Source: Kibdelosporangium sp. MJ126-NF4
GTDB lineage: Bacteria > Actinomycetota > Actinomycetes > Mycobacteriales > Pseudonocardiaceae
Reading direction: 5' to 3'
Length of the DNA stretch: 64,000 bases
Assembly (NCBI RefSeq): GCF_000826545.1
Contig: NZ_CDME01000010.1
Span: forward strand, 1-64,000
Of the stretch, positions 52,299 through 61,689 are shown in pieces (position 1 is the first letter of the stretch; every line of letters starts with the position of its first letter). The notes under the pieces are model-generated. The model saw only the letters and a list, made by a program, of their open reading frames with translations, was not told where the DNA came from and made no database searches. The translations under genes and the position numbers were made by a program.

Positions 52299-53366
52299 GT
52301 GGGCGTGCTGGTTCGGTCAGGTGGCTGGAGAGGTGCCTTGGTGCGCAGGGTGGTCCTTGCCGCGTTGGGGACTTTGATCGCCGGTCTGCTGAGCGCGGTT
52401 CCCGCCTCAGGTGAGGAGGAGGCCGAACAGCCGACCACGGTCGCCGGTCTGCTCGGCTACTACAAGGACCTGAGCAACAAGGCCGAGCGCGTCAACGAGG
52501 ACCTGTTGCGCATCCAGGAGGAGCTGGACGGCAAGCGGCTGCAGTCCAAGGACGCGGGCCAGCGCGCCGACTCGGCCCGTCGCCAGGCCGACGACTTCCG
52601 GGCCAGGGTGAACCAGGCCCAGCAGGACAAGTCCCGCGTCGACTCGATGCTCTCGCCCAAGGGCGACCTCAACGCGATGAACGCCTTCCTCACCGGCAGC
52701 AGCCGGGACGACGTGGTGAGCAGGATGCAGGCCGCCAGCATGGCCTCCCAGCTCAGCGGAACCGCGGCGGAGCAGGGCCGCAAGGCTGTCATCGAGGCGG
52801 AGCGTGCCGCGAAGGACGCGACGGCGGCGCAGAACGAGGTCCGCCGCTCCGAGGCCGCGTTGGAGGCGGGCGCGACGCAGGTGCAGCGCCGCCGCGACGA
52901 GCTGGCCAAGCAGATCGAGCAGGTCAAGGCCGTGATCGAGAAGCTCACGCCCGAGCAGAAGGCGTTGCTGACCGACAACGGCGACAGCCCGAACGGCGTG
53001 CCGATCCCGAACGGTGACGTCGGTTCGGTGCTCCGGTACGCCCTCGCGCAGATCGGCCGCCCGTACGTCTGGGGCGCCGTGGGGCCGAACTCGTTCGACT
53101 GCTCCGGCCTGATGCTGACCGCGTACCGCGTCGCCGGGGTGAACCTGCCACGCGTGTCCATCCAGCAGGCGACTGTCGGCCAGTCCATCCCGCGCAACGA
53201 GGTCCGCGCGGGCGACATGATCTTCTACTACAGCCCGGTGCACCACGTGGCGATGGCGATCGACGGCAACCGCGCCGTGCACGCGCCCAGCTCCGGCCAG
53301 AACGTCAAGATCGCCCCGATCGACTCGATCGGCCCGGTCACGGTCATCCGCCGCGTGATGAACTAA
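52299..53366 (+). CDS. Secreted NlpC/P60 peptidoglycan hydrolase (RipA-like)
   Basis: A 355-residue exported cell-wall hydrolase. A basic N-terminus and hydrophobic helix (VVLAALGTLIAGLLSAVPASG) form the signal peptide. A long coiled coil (about 50-220) follows, then the NlpC/P60 domain (about 235-355) with Cys268 in NSFDCSGL and His315/316 in VHHVAMAI. It cleaves D-Glu-mDAP-type bonds in relatives such as RipA. The GTG at 52299 is preceded by a strong GGGGGAGGA site; upstream in-frame ATGs would spoil the signal peptide. Confidence 0.88.
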   Translation: MGVLVRSGGWRGALVRRVVLAALGTLIAGLLSAVPASGEEEAEQPTTVAGLLGYYKDLSNKAERVNEDLLRIQEELDGKRLQSKDAGQRADSARRQADDFRARVNQAQQDKSRVDSMLSPKGDLNAMNAFLTGSSRDDVVSRMQAASMASQLSGTAAEQGRKAVIEAERAAKDATAAQNEVRRSEAALEAGATQVQRRRDELAKQIEQVKAVIEKLTPEQKALLTDNGDSPNGVPIPNGDVGSVLRYALAQIGRPYVWGAVGPNSFDCSGLMLTAYRVAGVNLPRVSIQQATVGQSIPRNEVRAGDMIFYYSPVHHVAMAIDGNRAVHAPSSGQNVKIAPIDSIGPVTVIRRVMN

Positions 53367-53370
53367 AGCC

Positions 53371-54558
53371 TCAGGCGGGCACTGTCGCGGTGATGAACGG
53401 GTCCGGGTCGGCCACGATGGCCCGGACCGCGGACGCCGCCGCGCCGCGCACCGCGGCCTCCGTCCCCAGTGTGGACGGCAGGATCCGGATCTGCGACCAG
53501 GTCGCGCTGACCACGCGCACGGTCAGTTCCTCCAGCAGCAGGTCGTGCAGCCACGGCTCCAGCCGGGCGTAGGTGCCGCCGAGCACGATCGTCGGCACGT
53601 CGAGCAGGTTGACCACAGTGGACAACGCGGTGCCCAGCCACCGCGCCACCGGCCTGGTCGCGGCGATCGCCTTGCGGTCGTTCTCCCGCAGGCGCTGGAC
53701 CAGCGTGTCGACGTCCGTGACGCCCGCGTTGCGCAGGATCGTGTCCTGGCCCGCCATCGCCTCGAGGCAGCCGCGTGCGCCGCAGGAACACTGCGGCCCC
53801 TTGGAATCCACCGGCAGGTGGCCGATCTCGCCGCCGAAGCCGCGGACTCCCTCGAACAGCACGCCGTCCATCACGATGCCCGCGCCGATCCCGATCTCGC
53901 CGGACACGTGCACGAAGTCGCGCAGGTCGTCGTGGTCGCCGCCCCACATCTCGCCGAGCGCGGCGAAGTTGGCCTCGTTGCCGACCATGATCGCGGTGTC
54001 GCCGAGGTCGGCGCGGTCGCGCACCTCCGCCTGCACGTCCACGTCACGCCAGCCCAGATTCGGGGCGGTGCGCAGGAAACCCGTCGACGACTCGACCAGC
54101 CCTGGCACGGCGACGCCGATCCCGCCCACCCTCGTCGGCAGCTCCGCGACCGCGGCGCGGATCGCACGCGCCACCTTGGCCAGCACGCGGTTGGCCGGTT
54201 GTGCGCGGTTGTCGGCCGGGCGGATCCGTTGACTGGCGACGGAACCGGTCAAATCAACCAAACAGGTCGCGATGTAGTCGACGCCGATCTCCACGCCCAA
54301 ACCGTGCGGACCGGCGGGGGACAGCGTCAACGCGGTGCCGCGCCTGCCAGGACCGTCGCGTCGTGCGGGTTCGCCGTCGACGACGAGGTCCGCGGTGATC
54401 GCCCGGTCGACGAGGCTGGACACGGTGGCCTTGGTCAGCCCGGTGCGCGCGGCGACGCCCGCGCGCGAGATACCAGGGGAATCGGCGATCGCGCCGAGCA
54501 CGAGCGCTGAGTTGTGCCGCCGGACGGTGTGCTGTCCGGCTGGCTTCGGCTGTGTCAC
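53371..54558 (-). CDS. ROK-family transcriptional regulator (probable xylose repressor)
   Basis: A 395-residue ROK repressor. An N-terminal winged helix (SRAGVAARTGLTKATVSSLVDR, about 30-60) is followed by an ASKHA sugar-kinase-like domain with GIGVAVPGLVE, the GEIGIGAGIVMDG loop and the zinc motif CSCGARGCLEA. It is divergent from xylA, whose promoter it most likely represses until xylose binds. The catalytic context is regulator-like. No xylulokinase gene is next to it. Confidence 0.9.
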   Translation of the reverse strand: MTQPKPAGQHTVRRHNSALVLGAIADSPGISRAGVAARTGLTKATVSSLVDRAITADLVVDGEPARRDGPGRRGTALTLSPAGPHGLGVEIGVDYIATCLVDLTGSVASQRIRPADNRAQPANRVLAKVARAIRAAVAELPTRVGGIGVAVPGLVESSTGFLRTAPNLGWRDVDVQAEVRDRADLGDTAIMVGNEANFAALGEMWGGDHDDLRDFVHVSGEIGIGAGIVMDGVLFEGVRGFGGEIGHLPVDSKGPQCSCGARGCLEAMAGQDTILRNAGVTDVDTLVQRLRENDRKAIAATRPVARWLGTALSTVVNLLDVPTIVLGGTYARLEPWLHDLLLEELTVRVVSATWSQIRILPSTLGTEAAVRGAAASAVRAIVADPDPFITATVPA

Positions 54559-54618
54559 CCCGCCATGCTAGCGATGGGGCACGCGAACGAGCGGTTGCCT
54601 CACCACTGTGTCACGGAT

Positions 54619-54639
54619 AAGTTTAGGCATCGAACTATT
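54619..54639. promoter_or_regulatory. Candidate ROK repressor operator before xylA
   Basis: A short dyad, AGTT at 54620 and AACT at 54633, frames the sequence TAGGCATCG in the 106-bp divergent promoter of the ROK gene and xylA. It sits 26 bases upstream of the xylA start. The arms are short, so this is a suggestion only. Confidence 0.35.
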
Positions 54640-54664
54640 GATGTGATCGAGCTCGGGAGGCACC

Positions 54665-55834
54665 GTGTCAGACCTGCCCACGCGTGCGGACAAGTTCACC
54701 TTCGGCCTGTGGACCGTGGGGTGGCGGGCGGTCGACCCGTTCGGTGCGGCGACCAGGCCCGCGCTCGACCCGGTCGAAGCCGTGCACCGGCTGGCCGAAC
54801 TGGGCGCGTACGGCGTGACGTTCCACGACGACGACCTGGTCCCGTTCGGCGCCGACGACACTGAGCGTGACCGGCAGATCGACCGGTTCAAGCAGGCACT
54901 GCGGGAAACCGGGCTCGTCGTGCCGATGGCCACCACGAACCTGTTCACCCATCCGGTGTTCCGCGACGGTGGCCTGACGAGCAACGACCGCTCGGTCCGC
55001 CGGTACGCGCTGCGCAAGGTCATGCGCAACATGGATCTGGCCGCGGAACTCGGCGCGCACACCTACGTGCTGTGGGGCGGCCGTGAGGGATCGGAGACCG
55101 ACGCGGCCAAAGACGTCGCGGCGGCGTTGGACCGCTACCGCGAGGGCATCGACACGCTCGCCCAGTACTCCATCGACCGGGGTTACGGGCTGAAGCTGGC
55201 TTTGGAGCCCAAGCCGAACGAGCCGCGCGGCGACATCTTCCTGCCCACCATCGGGCACGCGCTGGCGTTCATCTCCACCTTGCAACACCACGAGATGGTC
55301 GGCCTCAACCCGGAGGTCGGGCACGAGCAGATGGCCGGGCTGAACTTCGTGCACGGCATCGGCCAGGCGCTGTGGCAGGGCAAGCTGTTCCACATCGACC
55401 TCAACGGCCAGAAAGGCCCCCGCTACGACCAGGACCTGATCTTCGGCCACGGCGACCTGCTGTCCGCGTTCTTCCTCGTCGACCTGCTCGAGCACGGCGG
55501 CTACGAAGGCCCCCGGCATTTCGACTACAAGCCGTTGCGCACCGAGGACAGCGACGGCGTGTGGGCGAGCGCCGCCGCCAACATGCGCAGCTACCTGCTC
55601 TTGCGTGAGCGTGCCCGTGCCTTCCGCGCCGACCCCGAGGTCCAGGACGCACTGGTGGCCTCCCGCGTCCCTGAATTGTCAGTACCGACGCTGTCACCCG
55701 GCGAGACTCCCGCGGACCTGCGGGCGGACACGTCGGCGTTCGAGGACTTCGACCCGGACAAGGCCGCCGAGCGCGGGTACGGCTTCGTCCGCCTGTCGCA
55801 ACTTGCGTTGGAGCACGTGCTCGGCGCCCGCTGA
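54665..55834 (+). CDS. xylA: Xylose isomerase
   Basis: A 389-residue class I xylose isomerase, the usual actinobacterial length. Visible are [16 protein letters not shown], the catalytic His/Asp segment [22 protein letters not shown], metal ligands in [13 protein letters not shown] and [17 protein letters not shown], and the [15 protein letters not shown] loop. It converts D-xylose to D-xylulose with Mg/Mn in the cytosol. GGGAGG at 54655-54660 supports the GTG start. It is divergent from the ROK regulator, with no xylB nearby. Confidence 0.97.
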   Translation: MSDLPTRADKFTFGLWTVGWRAVDPFGAATRPALDPVEAVHRLAELGAYGVTFHDDDLVPFGADDTERDRQIDRFKQALRETGLVVPMATTNLFTHPVFRDGGLTSNDRSVRRYALRKVMRNMDLAAELGAHTYVLWGGREGSETDAAKDVAAALDRYREGIDTLAQYSIDRGYGLKLALEPKPNEPRGDIFLPTIGHALAFISTLQHHEMVGLNPEVGHEQMAGLNFVHGIGQALWQGKLFHIDLNGQKGPRYDQDLIFGHGDLLSAFFLVDLLEHGGYEGPRHFDYKPLRTEDSDGVWASAAANMRSYLLLRERARAFRADPEVQDALVASRVPELSVPTLSPGETPADLRADTSAFEDFDPDKAAERGYGFVRLSQLALEHVLGAR

Positions 55835-55848
55835 ACACGACGCGCCAG

Positions 55849-55929
55849 CAAACCCCCAGCTCAGCCCTCGTGAGTGGTTAGGCCGGTTCTAACTCGCCTA
55901 AACACTCACGAGGCTGAGCTGGGGGTTTG
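55849..55929. terminator. Long bidirectional terminator hairpin
   Basis: Arms of about 34 bases (55849-55883 and 55896-55929) pair with a single bulge and a single mismatch around a 12-base loop. The outer ends are CAAACCCCC/GGGGGTTTG, giving T-rich 3' tails in both directions. It lies between the convergent xylA and class V aminotransferase genes. Confidence 0.85.
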
Positions 55930-55933
55930 TCCG

Positions 55934-57130
55934 TCAGCGCTTCAGCTCGGCGACCGCCGAGACCAGTCTGTCTACATCGGACTCGTTGGTGTACGGCCCG
56001 ATCCCGGCTCGGACCGCGCCCTCGTCGCCGATGCCCAGCCAGCGTGCGCACTCCAACGCGTAGAACGTCCCCGCTGGCGCGTTCACCCCGCGTGCGGCGA
56101 GCTCGCGGTAGATCTCGGCGGGAGCGACACCGTCCACTGTGAACAGGGCGGTCGGTGTCCTCTCGCGGTTCGGCGAGCCGTACAGCCTGGCCACATCGGA
56201 CAGGCCCGCCTCCAGTTGCTTGCGCATCGCGCTCTCGTGCTGTTCCAACGCGTGCATCGACTGGGCGAGGCGGGTCCGCCGGGGCCCGGTACCGGACGTG
56301 AGGTCGGCGAGGAAGTCGACGGCCGCGGTGGTCCCGGCCAGCAGTTCGTACGGCAGGGTGCCGTATTCGAACCGTTCGGGCACGGCATTGCTCGATGGCA
56401 ACAGCTTGTCGGGCCGCAACGACTCCAGCAAAGCGGGTCGTGCGGCGACGACTCCCAAGTGCGGACCTAGGAACTTGTACGGCGAACAGGCGTAGAAGTC
56501 CGCGCCCATCGCCTCCACGTCCACCCACGCGTGTGGCGTGAGGTGCACGCCGTCGACATACACCAGCGCGCCAGCCTCGTGGGCCTGCGGCGTGATCCTG
56601 GCGATGGATGGCCGTGTTCCCAGGAGGTTCGACGCTGCGGTGACCGCGACCAACCGGGTCCGCTCGGTGAGCAGACTGGTGATCGCCGAGACGGGCAGCT
56701 CACCGGTCGTCCGGTCGAACTCCGCCCAGCGGACACGCACGTCGTTGGCCTCGGCGGCCTGCACCCACGGGCGGATGTTGGCGTCGTGGTCCAGTCTGGT
56801 GACGATCACCTCGTCGCCCGGCTTCCACTGTTTGGCCAGGGTGCGGGACATGTCGTAGGTCAGCTGGGTCATGCTGCGGCCGAAGATCACGCCCGTCGGC
56901 TGCGCGCCGAGCAGGTCGGCCACGGCCTGCCGCGCCGTGGCCACGACGTACTCCGCTCTCAGTTCGGACGCGGTGACCGAGCCGCGGTTGGAGATCCCCG
57001 ACCGCATGGTGCCCGCGACGGCGTCGGCGACCACACCGGGGACCTGCGAACCGCCAGGCCCGTCGAAGTGGGCGACGCCCTCCTGTAACGCTGGGAATTG
57101 CGCACGTACAGCCGCTACGTCGAATGCCAC
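55934..57130 (-). CDS. Class V aminotransferase/cysteine desulfurase-like PLP protein
   Basis: A 398-residue fold-type I class V enzyme. DGPGGSQVPGVV starts the fold; LDHDANIRPWV, YVDGVHLTPHAWVDV and the PLP-Lys segment ACSPYKFLGPHLG follow. It resembles the group annotated as cysteine desulfurase-like family (CsdB-like), but the active-site Cys loop of true desulfurases is not recognised, so sulfur transfer is doubtful. It ends at the shared terminator with xylA. Confidence 0.85.
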   Translation of the reverse strand: MAFDVAAVRAQFPALQEGVAHFDGPGGSQVPGVVADAVAGTMRSGISNRGSVTASELRAEYVVATARQAVADLLGAQPTGVIFGRSMTQLTYDMSRTLAKQWKPGDEVIVTRLDHDANIRPWVQAAEANDVRVRWAEFDRTTGELPVSAITSLLTERTRLVAVTAASNLLGTRPSIARITPQAHEAGALVYVDGVHLTPHAWVDVEAMGADFYACSPYKFLGPHLGVVAARPALLESLRPDKLLPSSNAVPERFEYGTLPYELLAGTTAAVDFLADLTSGTGPRRTRLAQSMHALEQHESAMRKQLEAGLSDVARLYGSPNRERTPTALFTVDGVAPAEIYRELAARGVNAPAGTFYALECARWLGIGDEGAVRAGIGPYTNESDVDRLVSAVAELKR

Positions 57131-57161
57131 ACCCGCGACACTACCCGCGCGCAGGAGGCGA

Positions 57162-58367
57162 TCACCGTGGTTTGAGCAGGCCTATCTGCCAGGCATCGAG
57201 GTAGCGCGACCGGAAGCCCGCCTCGCAGTAGGCGAGGTAGAAGTCCCACATCCGCCGGAACACCGGGTCGAAACCGGCCGCTGACACCTTGTCCCAGCCC
57301 GCGAGGAAACGCTCACGCCACTCGTGCAGCGTACGCGCGTAGTGCAGGCCGAGTTGACGCTGCGCGGTGACCTGCAGGCCCACACTGTCCACATTGTCCT
57401 GGATGGCAGGCACCGAGAGCAGTTGGCCGCCGGGGAAGACGTACTTGTGGATCCAGGTGTACGAGCGGCGCGTGGCCAGCATACGGTCGTGCGGCATGGT
57501 GATCGCCTGCAGCCCGACGCGCCCGCCCGGCCGAAGCACCCGGTTGATGGTCTGGAAGTAGGTCGGCCAGTACTCCTCACCGACCGCCTCGATCATCTCC
57601 ACGGACACCACCGCGTCGTAGGAGCCCTGCGCGTCACGGTAGTCTCGCAATAGCACCTGGACCCGATCGGACACCCCGGCATCGGCGATCCTGCGCTCGG
57701 CCATTTCCTTCTGCTCACCGGAGATCGTCAACGTCGTCACCCGTGCGCCGCGCCGAGCCGCACGGATCGCCAGTGCGCCCCACCCGGTGCCGATCTCCAG
57801 CACATGCCTACCTTCGCGAACATCCGCGAGGTCCAGTATCCCGTCGATCTTGCGCAGCTGCGCGGCGTGCAGGTCGTCACCCGGCCCGAACCACGCGGAC
57901 GAGTACGTCATCGACGGGTCGAGGAACACCTCGAACATGTCGTTGGACAGGTCGTAGTGCCGGTGGATGTTGCTGCGCGCACCGTCCACAGTGTTGCGTT
58001 CGTCGTCCGGCTGGGTCGCTTCGACCCAGCGCCGCAACACCTGCAGCGGCTTGGGGATCAGCACGGCCATCCGGCGCGCGAACGGGGTCAGCAGCCCGGC
58101 CGGGTCGGTGCTGGTCCAGTCGCCTGCCATGTAGGACTCGCCGAAGCCGATCTTGGCGTCGACACCGAGCCGGTGGAAGAAGTCGTCCGGCCGGACCAGG
58201 CGCATCACCGGACCGCCGAGGCCGATCCGTTCCCCGCCGGGGAACACGACGTGCACCGGCAGACGGCGGACAGCCTGGCGAAACAGCCGCTCGGCGACCC
58301 ACGCCCGGACAGCGGACCGGGACGGTGTGGCCAAACCGGGTGAGATCTCAACGGCGGTAGTGGTCAC
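57162..58367 (-). CDS. Cyclopropane/10-methyl fatty-acid synthase family methyltransferase
   Basis: A 401-residue CFA-synthase-family SAM methyltransferase: IHRHYDLSNDMFEVFLDPSMTYSSAWF, the SAM loop LEIGTGWGALAIRAA, SVEMIEAVGEEYWPTYF and a C-terminal YCEAGFRSRYLD. These enzymes add a methylene or methyl to an unsaturated phospholipid acyl chain. It is the last gene of an operon FAD oxidoreductase-DUF1365-CFA, the same order as Rv0449c-Rv0448c-ufaA1 in Mycobacterium, where UfaA1 was linked to tuberculostearic acid. GTG 58367 overlaps the DUF1365 stop. The reaction here (cyclopropane or methyl branch) cannot be decided from sequence. Confidence 0.9.
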   Translation of the reverse strand: MTTTAVEISPGLATPSRSAVRAWVAERLFRQAVRRLPVHVVFPGGERIGLGGPVMRLVRPDDFFHRLGVDAKIGFGESYMAGDWTSTDPAGLLTPFARRMAVLIPKPLQVLRRWVEATQPDDERNTVDGARSNIHRHYDLSNDMFEVFLDPSMTYSSAWFGPGDDLHAAQLRKIDGILDLADVREGRHVLEIGTGWGALAIRAARRGARVTTLTISGEQKEMAERRIADAGVSDRVQVLLRDYRDAQGSYDAVVSVEMIEAVGEEYWPTYFQTINRVLRPGGRVGLQAITMPHDRMLATRRSYTWIHKYVFPGGQLLSVPAIQDNVDSVGLQVTAQRQLGLHYARTLHEWRERFLAGWDKVSAAGFDPVFRRMWDFYLAYCEAGFRSRYLDAWQIGLLKPR

Positions 58368-59086
58368 TGGACACCTTCCTGGGGAACATGCGGCGGTCGA
58401 CGGACAATCGGCACCCGGCGCAGCCACAAGGCGACGCCGTGCCGACGGATGAGCGCGCTGATCAGCCGCGTGATCAACGGGCGGTGCGCGACCGCGCGGA
58501 CGATCTCCCGCGTGGTCGCTGGCCTGCGCACGCCACGCACCGTGGCGACCAACGGCGTCTGGCCGTGCTGGTTGAGCCGGATGGTCAACGCCAGCCGGTC
58601 GCCCGGTTCGGGCAGCCGCATCCGGTAGTCGCCGCCCATCTGCTGGAACGGCGACACGTAGAACTCCTTGGCAGTGGTGGCATTGCCGTCGGCGTCGGTG
58701 TCGAGCAGGTAGCAGTGCCGTTCGCCGTAGGTGTTGTGGACCTCGGCCACCACGCACTCCACCGAGCCATCCGGCCGGTGGCACCAGAACACGCTGATCG
58801 GGTTGAACACATGCCCGAGCACGCGGGCGTTGGTCAGCATCTGCACCTGCCCGCCGTCCAGGTCGATGCCGTAGCGGCCCAGCCAGGCGTCCAGGTTCGC
58901 CCTGATCGACCTGCGCGGATCCCCCAGGTGGTCACGGCTCTCGAACCGGGCGAACGGCCGCAGCCACCGCGGCAGCCGCGGCAGGTCGTCGAGGTCGACC
59001 AGCCACATGTAGACGCCGTGCCGGAACGCCCGCCGTGGCGGCGCCTGCCGGACGTGCTCGACCTCGGCTCGGTAGAGCGCGGTCAC
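58364..59086 (-). CDS. DUF1365 family protein
   Basis: A 240-residue DUF1365 protein. YRAEVEHVRQAPPRRAFRHGVYMWLVDLDDLP at the N-terminus, VLGHVFNPISVFWCHRPDG and EVHNTYGERHCYLL in the middle are the family blocks. DUF1365 genes regularly sit between a FAD oxidoreductase and a CFA synthase, as here, and must act on the same lipid; no biochemical role is established. It overlaps both neighbours by four bases. Confidence 0.9.
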   Translation of the reverse strand: MTALYRAEVEHVRQAPPRRAFRHGVYMWLVDLDDLPRLPRWLRPFARFESRDHLGDPRRSIRANLDAWLGRYGIDLDGGQVQMLTNARVLGHVFNPISVFWCHRPDGSVECVVAEVHNTYGERHCYLLDTDADGNATTAKEFYVSPFQQMGGDYRMRLPEPGDRLALTIRLNQHGQTPLVATVRGVRRPATTREIVRAVAHRPLITRLISALIRRHGVALWLRRVPIVRRPPHVPQEGVQ

Positions 59087-60351
59087 CAGGTCGCTCCCAG
59101 CGAGGTTGCCGCCCGCACCCCGGAGGCGCAGCCGTCCTCATGGAAGCCCCAACCGTGGTACGCACCCGCGAACGCGACCCTGCCGTCGTTGAGTTCCGGC
59201 AGACGGCGTTGCGCGGCAACGGAAGCAGGTGTGTACACCGGGTGCTCGTACACCATTTTGGCCAGTACCGTGTCCGGTCGGATCTGGTCGGCCGCGTTCA
59301 GCGTGACGACGTAGTCCACCGGCTCGGCCAGCCGCATCAACCGGTTCATGTGGTAGCTCACCAGCACTGGGCCGTCGTTCTCGTCGCAGGCTGTCTTGAG
59401 GTAGTTCCACGACGCCGCGGCTCCGGCGGTGACCGGCAGCAGCGACGCGTCGGTGTGCAGCCAGGTCTCGTTGCGCGAGTAGGTGAACGCCCCCAGTACC
59501 TCGCGTTGGGCGGCTGTCGGCTCGGAGAGCATCGCCAGCGCCTGATCGGGATGGGCGGCGATCACGACATGGTCGACGTGGTGCGCCTGCCCGCTGTCGT
59601 CCTGGATCTCCACCCCGTCGTCGCGGACCGAGACCGCGCGGACCGGCGTGCTCACGTGCACGGCGGACAGGTTCTTGGCCGCAAGCTCCACATAGGTCCG
59701 TGAACCGCCGACGACCGAACGCCACTGCGGCGAGCCTGTCACCGACAGCATGCCGTGGTTGGCCAGGAACGCGAACAGGTACCGCGCCGGGTACTCACGC
59801 GACACCCGGGGCCCTGCCGACCACACAGCGGAGACCACGGGCAGCACGAAATGCTGCACGAAGTACCTCGAATAGCCGCCGATGGTCAGGAAAGCCCCCA
59901 GCGTCACGTCGTCAAGGCTCTGATCTGCCAATATTCGATGGGCATGCCGGTGAAACCGGGTGACCTCGGCCAGCATCCCCAGATAGCGGGGCCGGAGGTT
60001 GGCCAGCCGGGGGAACAGGCCGGGCAGTCCCTTGGCGCCCGCGTACTCCAGCCCGCACCCGCCACATCGGACACTCATGGACATCTCGGTCGGCTGTGTG
60101 GCGACGCCCAGCTCGCCGAACAGTCGCAGCAGATTCGGGTATGTCCGGTCGTTGTGCACGATGAAGCCGGTGTCCACAGCGACCACGCCACCGTCCGGAG
60201 TGGGCACGTCATGCGTGTGCGCGTGCCCGCCGAGCCGGGGCTCGGACTCGAACAAGATCACTTCGTAACGACGTTGCAGCAGGTAGGCAGCCGTGAGCCC
60301 GGCGACACCCGCGCCGACGACAGCCACTCGGTTCCTTAGCACGTCGGTCAT
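59083..60351 (-). CDS. FAD-dependent oxidoreductase of CFA/DUF1365 operon
   Basis: A 422-residue amine-oxidase-like flavoprotein. VAVVGAGVAGLTAAYLLQRR is the FAD loop, RLGGHAHTHDV and DTGFIVHNDRTYPN follow, and GAYHGWGFHEDGCASGVRAA closes the C-terminal FAD contact. Homologues precede DUF1365 and CFA synthase in many bacteria and are thought to oxidise or reduce the acyl substrate or product. The ATG at 60351 heads the operon, 86 bases from the divergent second CFA gene, so both promoters share this short gap. Confidence 0.88.
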   Translation of the reverse strand: MTDVLRNRVAVVGAGVAGLTAAYLLQRRYEVILFESEPRLGGHAHTHDVPTPDGGVVAVDTGFIVHNDRTYPNLLRLFGELGVATQPTEMSMSVRCGGCGLEYAGAKGLPGLFPRLANLRPRYLGMLAEVTRFHRHAHRILADQSLDDVTLGAFLTIGGYSRYFVQHFVLPVVSAVWSAGPRVSREYPARYLFAFLANHGMLSVTGSPQWRSVVGGSRTYVELAAKNLSAVHVSTPVRAVSVRDDGVEIQDDSGQAHHVDHVVIAAHPDQALAMLSEPTAAQREVLGAFTYSRNETWLHTDASLLPVTAGAAASWNYLKTACDENDGPVLVSYHMNRLMRLAEPVDYVVTLNAADQIRPDTVLAKMVYEHPVYTPASVAAQRRLPELNDGRVAFAGAYHGWGFHEDGCASGVRAATSLGATW

Positions 60352-60437
60352 TCGGAGCGGGCCGCGTCCTGGTTTGCCGGGCGCACCAATCCCGGTCGTG
60401 GCCAGTGCCGAATCACTGGCAGACGAAAGGAGTAGCT

Positions 60438-61685
60438 GTGCGCGTGGCACCTGAGCTGGTGGGACTGGTCGAACGGCTGCTGGGAGCGAAGATCCCGGTC
60501 GGCGTGCTGGCGTGGGACGGCAGCAGGGCGGGCAGCCCGGACGGGCCGTGCGTCGTGCTCAACTCCCGGCGTGCGCTGCGTCACGTGCTGTGGCAGCCGG
60601 GCGAACTGGGGCTGGCGCGGGCGTACGTCACCGGCGATCTGGACGTCGACGGCGACCTCGCGGAGGGACTGAGCCGGTTCTGGCGGCTCGGGCGCACAAT
60701 GAAGCCGTCGGCGAAGGACTGGGCCGAGATCGTGAAGCTGGCCGTCCGGCTCGGGGTGATCGGGCCACGGCCCAAGCCGCCGGTCGCGGAGGCCAGGCTG
60801 GGCGGCAGGCTGCACACCCGCAGCAGGGACCGGGCGGCGATCGCGCACCACTACGACCTGTCGAACGAGTTCTACCAACTGCTGCTCGACGAGAGCATGG
60901 CCTACTCGTCCGGGTACTGGACCAGCGGCGAGTCCTCACTGGCCGACGCGCAGACCGCCAAACTGGACCTGGTCTGCCGGAAGCTGGACCTGCGGCCGGG
61001 CATGCGGCTGCTGGACGTCGGCTGCGGCTGGGGCTCGCTGGTGGTCCACGCGGCCAGGCACTACGGTGTGCACGCCACCGGCATCACGCTGTCCGCGCAG
61101 CAGCGTGACCACGTGCTGAAGCGAGCCGAAGGCCTCCCCGTGGACGTCCGGCTGCAGGACTACCGCGAGCTGAGCGGCGAGTCGTTCGACGCGGTCGCGT
61201 CCATCGAGATGGGCGAGCACGTCGGCGAGGAGAACTACCCGACCTACGCGGCCACGCTGTACCGGATGCTGGCACCGGAGGGACGGCTCGTGCTCCAGCA
61301 GATGTCGCGCGGCGCGTTGGCGCCGGGCGGTGGGGCGTTCATCGAGACCTACATCGCGCCGGACATGACCATGCGGCCGATCGGCGCGACACTGAACCAC
61401 CTGGCAGGCGCCGGGTTCGAGATCCGTGACGTGCACGCCCTGCGCGAGCACTACGTGACCACGTGCCACGCGTGGGCGGAGACCCTGGAGAAGCGCTGGG
61501 ACGACGCGGTGGCGCTGGTCGGCCCGGAACAGGCCCGGATCTGGCGGCTGTACCTGGCGGGCGGGGCACTGGCGTTCGCCGAGAACAGGATGGGCGTCGA
61601 CCAGATCGTGGCGGTGCGCACGACGGCCGATGGCCGCAGTGGCATGCCGTCAGTACGCGCACAGCTGACGAGCGTGGTGGACTGA
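60438..61685 (+). CDS. Second cyclopropane/methyl fatty-acid synthase family methyltransferase
   Basis: A 415-residue CFA-family methyltransferase: AIAHHYDLSNEFYQLLLDESMAYSSGYW, SAM loop LLDVGCGWGSLVVHAA, IEMGEHVGEENYPTYA, and a C-terminal LAGGALAFAENRMGVDQI. It is clearly a paralogue of the gene at 57162 but distant from it, so the two probably have different acyl substrates or products. AAGGAG at 60427-60432 sets the GTG start. DUF1295 follows four bases downstream. Confidence 0.92.
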   Translation: MRVAPELVGLVERLLGAKIPVGVLAWDGSRAGSPDGPCVVLNSRRALRHVLWQPGELGLARAYVTGDLDVDGDLAEGLSRFWRLGRTMKPSAKDWAEIVKLAVRLGVIGPRPKPPVAEARLGGRLHTRSRDRAAIAHHYDLSNEFYQLLLDESMAYSSGYWTSGESSLADAQTAKLDLVCRKLDLRPGMRLLDVGCGWGSLVVHAARHYGVHATGITLSAQQRDHVLKRAEGLPVDVRLQDYRELSGESFDAVASIEMGEHVGEENYPTYAATLYRMLAPEGRLVLQQMSRGALAPGGGAFIETYIAPDMTMRPIGATLNHLAGAGFEIRDVHALREHYVTTCHAWAETLEKRWDDAVALVGPEQARIWRLYLAGGALAFAENRMGVDQIVAVRTTADGRSGMPSVRAQLTSVVD

Positions 61686-61689
61686 GCAG

